Position numbers and translations under genes: made by a program. A stretch of 64,000 nucleotides of DNA from Otis tarda (lineage: Eukaryota; Chordata; Aves; Otidiformes; Otididae), in NCBI GenBank assembly GCA_026413225.1, contig CM048560.1, positions 11,984,001 through 12,048,000 on the forward strand. The letters are read 5' to 3'. The notes beneath the pieces are model-generated. The model saw only the letters and a list, made by a program, of their open reading frames with translations. It made no database searches and had not been told where the DNA came from. This document shows, in pieces, positions 44,378 to 53,300 of the stretch; the stretch's first letter is position 1, and every line of letters begins with the position of its first letter.

Positions 44378-47300
44378 CTGGAAGCACGGGAGAGCGGGAG
44401 CTGTGTTACCCCTTCCGGGCAGCACTGAACCGTGGCTTCACAGAAGGGTTCGGGTAGGAAGGGATCTTTAAAGCCCATCCAGTCCTGCAGTGAGCAGGGA
44501 CATCTCCAACCAGATCAGGTTGCTCAGAGCCCCGTCCAACCTGGCCTTGAACGGTTCCAGGGATGGGGCATCCACCACTTCTCTGGGCAACCTGGGCCAG
44601 TGCTCCACCACCCTCAGTGTAAAAAATTTCTTCCTTATGTCCAGTCTGGATCTACCTCCCTCTTTTCTGAAATTTTGAAACCATTACCCCTTGTCCTGTC
44701 ACAACAGGCCCTGCTGAAGAGTCTCTCCCCATCTTTCCTGTAGGCCCCCTTTAGGTGCTGGAAGGGTGCTATGAGGTCTTCCCAGAGCCCTCTTTTCTCC
44801 AGGCTGAACAGCCCCAACTCCCTCAGCCTGTCCTCACAGGAGTGGTGCTCCAGCCCTCTGATCATCTTTGTGACCTTCTCTCGACTCGCTCCAACAGAAA
44901 GCAGGGGATCCCCCCTTCCCCTCCCAAGGAGTGTCCCCACCTGGGAGCACCCCAACCCAGAGGACAGCTGCCCAGGCGAGTTCTCCAGGCATGATTGCCA
45001 GCAGAAGCAAGGGGGAACGGTTCCAGTGCTGTGAGAGCACAGGGTGCTGCAAGTGTCTGGCTGGCACTCACCTTACAGGTTGGCATCGTACGCTGCGTTG
45101 GTGAAGATGCCTGGCGATCCTAGGTCACTGGAAAACAAGACACAAGGGTGTCACCTTGGGGGAGAGGGCAGGGGTTAGCACAGCCCCAGCAGCCCCCCCA
45201 CGATGCTCCCACTGTGTCTAAAAGCAGCCTCACGCGTGTAGATCTGGGTGACAGCAGGGTGACCACAGGGCTGTGACAGGGACTGGGCAGACCCACCCTT
45301 CTGCAGAGCACAGCTCTCACCTGGTGGGGTTCAGGAGCTTCTTCTTCTCTTCTGGTAACAGTGTCAAAATGTCCGCATGGGTCGTGCAGATAGAAAAGAA
45401 ATAACCAGATCTGTTTAGTGAAGGACTCAAGCAGCTGCAGCAGCAGCATCTGAAATTGAACCACGTTTGACAAGCATGGGATGGAGCAGGGAGGGGAGCT
45501 GAAACCCTGCCTTCCCCTTTGCAGTGAAGGGGCTCTGCCCCTCAAACCCAGCTGCCAACACTTCCAGCTGCCAAGGAGGTGCTGGCAGACCAAAGCAACT
45601 CGCAGCAAATAAAGTACAGGGATTGAGGCAGTCACACTGTGAAACCTCTTCTGACCATCCCACCCTCCCCTGGGACTCTGCAACCCCCTGTTCTGAGAGC
45701 CCCTGGCCAAAGCGACGGTGGGGCGGGGGGAGGCATTTCTGTACCTCTGTCACTGAGCCGCTTGGCGAGGAGAGCAATGAGCGTCCCCGAGAGCACGATG
45801 CCTGTTACTGCCAGAGCTGTGCCGCTGCTGTAAACCAGGACTTGCTTTAAGAAGGGAGCACTGTCCTCTGAAATGGATCCCCAGACCCACAGGTTAGAAA
45901 GTTGTCAGGAGGACTTCACAGCGCCCAAGCTGCTGAGGTGCACCCCGCCATGTTCAAGATGTGCTGCAGGAGGCTGGACCCGCCCCTCAGTGCTAGAGGA
46001 GGGGGGGTGTCCCACTATACCTGCACAGACAGGAGGATTACTGGTCCAGTTCCCCGTGGCTGCACACCAGAGCACTTCTGCTCCCCTCCGAATAAACCCC
46101 TCCTCGCAGGAAAAGGTGCACGTGGAGTTGTACGTGAAGTTCCCGTGCATGTGAGAGCAGGTCAGCTGGCCTCTGCTGGGGGGGTCCAGCGCCGGGCAGC
46201 TGATGGCTGGAGATAAAGCACAGCGGTAGCAGCGTAGGACAGGGCTGATGGCAGTGGGATGGGGACACATGGGCTGGGGGGATGAGGGGATGAGCTGCCA
46301 CGGGCCTGGGGTGCTCAGGGGAAGGGGATGCTGGGGAATGCAGACTGCTACAACAGAGCGTTCCAGACACGCGTGTGATCACGAGATTTACCTTTGCATC
46401 GTGGGGCATCCCCAGGCCAGGTCCCTGTGGCCATGCATTCACGAGTCCCCAGTCCCACCAGCACAAACCCCGTCTGGCAGGAGAAGGCACACATGGAGCC
46501 GAAGGCAAAGTCCCCATGGAGGTGGGAGCAATTCAGCTCTCCCCAGTCTGGTGCGCTGAGCACTGGGCAGGCAATGGCTGCAGGGTGAAGAGGCACACTT
46601 CAAGCAGGAGCTTGGGGACTGGGAGACTAAACTACTGGGACCAAGGGGCTGGGGAACATCCTCGTGTCACCCCAAGGCCAAGGACACCCTGAGCTCTAGC
46701 AGCAGCTCTACCTTCACAGTGTGGAGCATCCCCAGTCCAGGTCCCTGTGGCCGTGCACTCACGATTCTCTGACCCCATCAGCGCAAACCCTGTCTGGCAG
46801 GAGAAGGCACACGTGGAGCCGAAGGCAAAGTCCCCATGGAGGTGGGAGCAGTTCAGCTCTCCCCGGTCTGGCACGCTGAGCACTGGGCAGGCGATGGCTG
46901 CAATGGGATAGGGATACACTTCAAGCACGAGCCTGGGGCCTACAAGGCTAAACTGTTGAGCCGAGAGGACCAAGACACCTGAGAAGGTCCTAGGGTCATC
47001 CCAAAACCTGTGACACCTTGAGCAGCAGCTCTACCTTCACAGCGTGGAGCATTCCCAGTCCAGGTCCCTGTGGCCGTGCACTCACGACTCTCCGACCCCA
47101 TCAGCGCAAACCCCGACTGGCAGGAGAAGGCACACGTGGAGCCGAAGGCAAAGTCCCCATGGAGGTGGGAGCAGTTCAGCTCTCCCCGGTCTGGCGCGCT
47201 GAGCACTGGGCAGGCGATGGCTGCAATGGGATAGGGATACACTTCAAGCAGGAGCCTGGGGCCTACAAGGCTGTTGAGGCCGAGAGGACCAAGACACCTC

Positions 47301-50300
47301 AGAAGGTTCTAGGGTCATCCCAAGACCTGTGACACCTTAAGCAGCAGCTCTACCTTCACAGCGTGGAGCATCCCCAGCCCAGGTCCCTGTGGCTGTGCAC
47401 TCACGACTCTCCGACCCCATCAGCGCAAACCCTGACTGGCAGGAGAAGGCACACGTGGAGCCGAAGGCAAAGTCCCCATGGAGGTGGGAGCAGTTCAGCT
47501 TTCCCTGGTCTGGAGCGCTGAGCACTGGGCAGGTGATGGCTACAGAGTAAAGAGGCACACTTCAAGCAGGAGCATAGACACTATAAGGCTAAACTGTTAG
47601 GACGAGAGGACCAAGACACCCAGATCATCCCAGGGTCGTCTCAAGGCCTATGACACTTTCAGTAGCAGCTCTACCTTCACATCGTGGTGTGTCCCCAGTC
47701 CAGGTCCCCGAGGCCATGCATTCATGCTTCTCCAGTCCTGTCAGCACAAACCCCATCTGGCAGGAGAAGACACACGTGGAGCCGAAGGTGAAGTTCCCAT
47801 GGAAGTGAGAGCAGTTCAGCTCTCCTCGGTCTGGAGCGCTGAGCACTGGGCACGTGATGGCTGCAGAGGCAGAGACACACTCCAAGCAGGAGCCTGGGGA
47901 CTGTGAAGCTAAACTGCTGGGGCCAGGAGGCTTAGGTGACACTAGGATGTTCTCCAAGATCAATGGCACCCTGAGCTCTAGCAGCAGCTCTACCTTCACA
48001 GCGTGGTATGTCCCCAGTCCAGGTCCCTGTGGCCGTGCACTCTCGGCTCTCTGGTCCCATCAGCGCAAACCCCGTCTGGCAGGAGAAGGTACACGTGGAG
48101 CCAAAGGTGAAGTCCCTGTGGAGGTGGGAGCAGTTCAGCTCTCCCCGGTCTGGCACGCTGAGCACTGGGCAGGTGATGGCTGCAGGGATAGAGATACACT
48201 TCAAGCAGAGCCTGGAGTCTACAAGTCCTCTCGTCCCAACAGTTTAGCCCAAGATACCCAAGAACATCCTAGTGTCATCCCAAGGCCTGTGACACCTTGA
48301 GCAGCAGCTCTACCTTCACAGCGTGGAGCATCCCCAGTCCAGGTCCCTGTGGCCATGCACTCACGACTTTCTGACCCCACCAGCACAAACCCTGTCTGGC
48401 AGGAGAAGGCACACGTGGAGCCGAAGGCAAAGTCCCCATGGAGGTGGGAGCAGTTCAGCTCTCCCCAGTCTGGTGCGCTGAGCACTGGGCAGGCGATGGC
48501 TGCAGGGTGAAGAGGCACACTTCAAGCAGGAGCTTGGGGACTGGGAGACTAAACTGCTGGGACCAAGGGGAACATCCTCGTGTCACCCCAAGGCCAAGGA
48601 CACCCTGAGCTCTAGCAGCAGCTCTACCTTCACAGTGTGGAGCATCCCCAGTCCAGGTCCCTGTGGCCGTGCACTCACGACTCTCCGACCCCATCAGCGC
48701 AAACCCTGTCTGGCAGGAGAAGGCACACGTGGAGCCGAAGGCAAAGTCCCCATGGAGGTGGGAGCAGTTCAGCTCTCCCCGGTCTGGCACGCTGAGCACT
48801 GGGCAGGTGATGGCTGCAATGGGAGAGCAGATCTCAGAGACAGGATAGATGAAGTTAAATCTAGGGATTAGGGCTGAATCCCAATCAAACAAACTCAAGT
48901 CTATGGTGATACACCTTTGATTTACCTTTCTCACCCAGACAAGTCTCGCCTCTCCAAAAACAGTAGTAACATAGTTGGTACAATGATTTTTCTGCCATAT
49001 GAGTGATTTCCTGGGGGGGCAGTCGTTGCTCTGCCAGAGCCCTGTTTATCTCCTGCACTACCCCAGGTCACAGCCCCTGGGATGGGATGATTGCGATGGC
49101 CGTAGGGGTTGTGCGCCAGCCTCCCCAGGCTGTGCCTGGCATCCTTCACCACATGCCAGGGCAGAACCCAACGTTTGCTGGGGCAAGCGGCTCTGCTGCC
49201 TGCGGGACCACCGCAGGTTAGTGCTGGGGGGACATCGAACACCATCGGCACTCAGCCTGGTGAGACAGACCCCATTCCCTGCAACTTCTGCTTTCTGACC
49301 AACACCATTTTAATTAGTAGACTTTTCCTTTCATGGCTATCTTCCAGGCAAGCCTGGTGCCCCGCAGGACCCCTGGGAGTGCCTACCAGGGCCCCCTGAA
49401 ACCCAGTGCTGAGGCACCCCCCAATAGGCAGCCTGGGCTCTACCTTGGCAACGTGGTGGGGGGCCCGTCCAGACCCCACCGGCCGTGCACCGCAGCCTCT
49501 GCTCTCCGGTCGGCTCAAAGCCCTCCTGGCAGGAGAAGGCACACGTGGAGTTGAAGGCGAAGGCACCGTGTGGGTGGGAGCAATCGACTCGGCCCCTTTC
49601 GGGGGCGGCCAGCTCGGGGCACGGGACGGCTGCAGGCAGACACAGGGCAGGGCATGTGAGGGCAGGGCAGGTGGCCTTGTCCCACACGGTGCCTGCAGCA
49701 CTGTCAGCTTCACCGCAGCAGGAGCCTCTGCTTGTTTTTTTTGGAGTAAATCCAACTGGCAATGCTCGCTAATGCAGCTTTGTTGTCAGCACAGGTGACC
49801 GACTGACTCATCTGATTCTTTGCAAAGAAGAAAAATCAATCATACATACAGCCAGCAGGAAAAAACAATGAGCTGGGAAATTGGGAATTTGAAAGGCCTG
49901 GAGCCGGCCGGCTCAGCCCAACGTGCTTGGGGGGACTTGCACAAAATTGGGAGCCAGCTCCTGACCCTGCCACTACTGGGGATGCTGGCTGTGGGACAGT
50001 CACATCGCGTCTCCGTGAAGGTTCCCTAACTGCAGAAAGCTTTGCTGGTCTCAGCTGCCTAAAGCAAGCCCCAGGTTGGACCACAGGCCCACCCAGCACA
50101 GGGATCAGCAGCAACACTAACTTCAAGGCAGGCTTTTTTTTTTCAAATATATATAGAGACCTTGCCCACCCCCTGACCCCTCCTGCTGGGTTGCCCAGTT
50201 GCATCCCACATCCACTCCAGTCCTTTCCTTATCCCATCCTTGCGCAAGGCTGCAGATGCACTGTGCAGCAGCATAGGAAAGGTGAAGCAGGGCTCTTGCA

Positions 50301-53300
50301 CCCCCCAAAAAAGTCCAGCACCTCTCTGTGGCACCCCAGTGCCTGGCTGTGAACCCTTGAGCCGCTGACGGGAAGACTTTCCCTGCCCCTGCAGCGTAAC
50401 ATACCACAGCTTTCTCTCCTTTGCAGCTTCCTGCCACACTCAGTCCCTCCCAGCTTATATCTAACCTCATCTCTCTCACGGGTTCTCGCCCCAGCTCTGC
50501 CAGGATACACCCTTCCCCCAGCTGTGGGGCGGCAGTCCCCTTTGCTCTTCTCCAAGGACCCCTGAGATGCCGAGCACCTTGGCAAGGCGAATCAGGGCGG
50601 GCTTGGGGAGATGCAGATGGTGCCACTGAGGTGATGGAGGTGCCAGGACACCACCCTGCCCACACGCTCAGTGCATGCAGGGTGCTGGCGCCTGGGTGGG
50701 ATTCAGGAGAGCGAACGAGAGCACTGGGACAGCCGGGGAGAGCAGGGGCCTCATCCAGAGCTCACAACCACTCTGCCCATCGCAGCCTCATCGGGGAGCC
50801 GCTCCCCACGTGCAGCACCAGGAGCTGCTTCCCCGAAGGGCAGGGGCACGGCAAGCCCGTTGCTTGCCTGAGCAGCGCTGGCCCCCGCAAAGCATCAATG
50901 CCACATCCACGAGACCCGCCCCAGCCCCTGGCAGGCCCTACCTGCGCAAGTGGGGGTCTCTGCTGACCACTGCTGGGAATCCAGGCACTGCAGCGCGCCT
51001 GCCCCTCGCAGCTCGAACCCCTCCCGGCACCCGAACACGCAGGTGGAGTTGTAGCTGAAGTCTCCGTAGGGATGGCTGCAGTTCATGCGCACTCCCTTGG
51101 GCTTGAGCTGGGCACACTGCACAACTGGGAGAGAATTGGCACCGCCAGCCCGTTAGGAACGCAGCAAAGCCACCTGCTTTGCCACTGGGGCCTGGGCTCT
51201 CCAGTAGGGAAAGAGGGATGGGGATGGATGGCTCACCATCCTCACACTCAGGGCCGCGGAAGCCGGGGTAGCACTCGCAGCGGTAGCTCCCGATGGTCTC
51301 CACGCACTCGCCGCGCTGGCTGCAGGGGAAGGGCTGGCAGGAGGCTGTGCACATGGAGGACAGTCATCAGAAGCCATCGGCCACCCTGATGAGGTCCCCG
51401 ACCCACCCGATCTGGGTCCGTGCCGTGGTCCCCTCCCAGCTCACCCTGGTAGCACAGTGCCTTTTTCCTCCGGCTGCAGGGCTCGTCATTCCACTTGCCC
51501 GACTCCCGCTGCCGCTTGATGTAGATCTCCACGCAGTCCTGGTTGGAGCGGCGGTTGTTGGGCTCCCCAGCTGCCCAGTTCTCCGCCTCCTTTGTCAGCG
51601 CCTTCCTGGTGCCCACCCAGGTCCAGGTGCCCTGCAGCTTGCGGATGCCGATCCAATAGTAGCGCCCGTGGAAGGGCAGGGTCTTGTTGAGATACTCGAT
51701 CTCCTGCTTGTTCTGGATGGCCACCAGGTCGGTGAAGAAGGTCTGGCAGTAGTTCCTGGCCTGCTCCCACATGTAGTCCCCTTGGTCGCTGTAGTGGTAT
51801 GTCCAGGCACCCACCTCAACCCGTGTCACCGCTCCTGCAAGAGAGAATGAGGTCCGGGATGGATGCAGAAAGGATGGGAGCCAGGTCAGGGATGGGGTCC
51901 CTTGGGACACGAGGGTGGGCTAAGGCTGGCATCAGGGCCAAGAGATTCCAGCAACTGGCTGGGTCAGGGGACGGTACAAAGGGACAAACACGGGTGAGAA
52001 CAGGGCTCTAAGGGTACATGGAGACCTGGGTGGGTCAGGCACGGCAGAAGGGGCTGAGGTGGGACAACACAGGGACAAGGAAGGCAGGGCGGGCAGAGAG
52101 CCAGTGGCAGAAAAGCTCCAAGCAGTGATGCCATCCCCTCCTCCAGCACAAGGGGTGACAGCCTGGCCCCACAGTCCTGCTCCCCTGCCCAGAAAGGTTT
52201 CCCAAAGGGGAAAACCCAACATCAAGATGGTTCCTTAAAACATTATTCCTTCCTCGAGCACAGGAGTGTGTCACTTCAGTTTTCTTGCTTTACACTTCTC
52301 ATGATAGTCAGCCTGGAGCAAGACAGAGCGACAATCACGCCCCAACCCCAAAAGCATTTGGACCCCGATCAGCTCAGAGACAGTCTGAAGAGTCTTGTAA
52401 AACTTGGTATTGCAAAACAACATCTTGCAAAAGTCAAGTTCACATCCTGGTTATGCCTACCAGGCAGGGCAAAGCCAGAGATTAACTGGAACCCACACCC
52501 AGAAGTGAAGGGTCTCTTATTTACAGCATTTTGCACCACAACTTGATGCAATCAAAGGGTTTTAGCCACAAAAAAGAAAAAAAAAGCTTCCTCCCTCCTC
52601 CCCAGAAGAAGGTATCTCCACAACTGCAGAAAGTGATACAGGGATCATATCTCCATCTGTGCAGAGAGCGAGATGGAGATCAAAGTTTGCTCCAAACAAC
52701 CAGCCTGGGCTACCCTGTGGCTCAGGAGAGCGTATCGCAGCACGGTCACGCAGCCAAAGGTCTGGGCATCACAGATTAGATGCAAATCTAGGGCTTCCCA
52801 AATCTAATTAGGGCTTTAGTTTGGTCAATAATTATGCATTTTTCTAAGCAAAATTCCCATAATTTCTCTATTTTTCCTCATGGAAGAGCAAACTATCCAC
52901 TTTGTTCAACAAAAACAAAGCTGATGAAAGCCTGACCTTCAACAGCAGCCCTCCTCTTTGCCCCTTGGGAGTCTGGGGCTGAAGAATGCAACTCAGGGCA
53001 CCTCCTGGCACCCTGCCCTGTCCTCAACTCCCACCACCCCCACTGTCTCCCCGGCACAGCTCAGGGCAGCCGCCCTGCTACCCTCGCATGCCCTATCCCC
53101 AAACCAGGGAGAACCAAGGGAGCCCACCCACTATGTGCCCATCCTCCATGCGCTCTCCTGCTTCTTTCCTCCAGCTCCACCAGTAACACCCTCTCTGTGG
53201 CACAGCTCATCCCCACTCCATCCCCTCAGCCTTGTGTTACCTCTCCCTGGAGCTGAACCCCCAGGCAGGTGCCAGTTGCCTGCGTTTTGACCTTGGCTCC

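Larger units (their letters stand above)
46392..48813 (-). repeat. Tandem CCP exon array, 8 units of about 320 bp
   Basis: Each unit is a 186-bp CCP exon plus an intron of about 130-137 bp. The exon 5' ends (minus strand) at 48813, 48499, 48179, 47860, 47539, 47220, 46897 and 46577 are spaced 314, 320, 319, 321, 319, 323 and 320 bp. Introns share blocks such as CACTTCAAGCAGGAGC and GCAGCAGCTCTACC. This is a coding tandem repeat from recent exon duplication. Confidence 0.95.

Noticed and set aside
44062..44478. 138-codon minus-strand frame downstream of SELP
   Set aside because: It spans the putative 3' UTR exon, the splice acceptor and the CR1 edge; low-complexity GC-rich composition.
46392..48813. 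Regularly spaced near-identical repeats resembling a CRISPR or satellite array
   Set aside because: Each repeat is a phase 1-1 CCP exon with conserved Cys and Trp and splice sites; unit size (~320 bp) and host are wrong for CRISPR.
46375..49298. Many plus-strand open frames of 60-150 codons across the CCP array
   Set aside because: They are antisense shadows of the repeated CCP exons and repeat with the same period.
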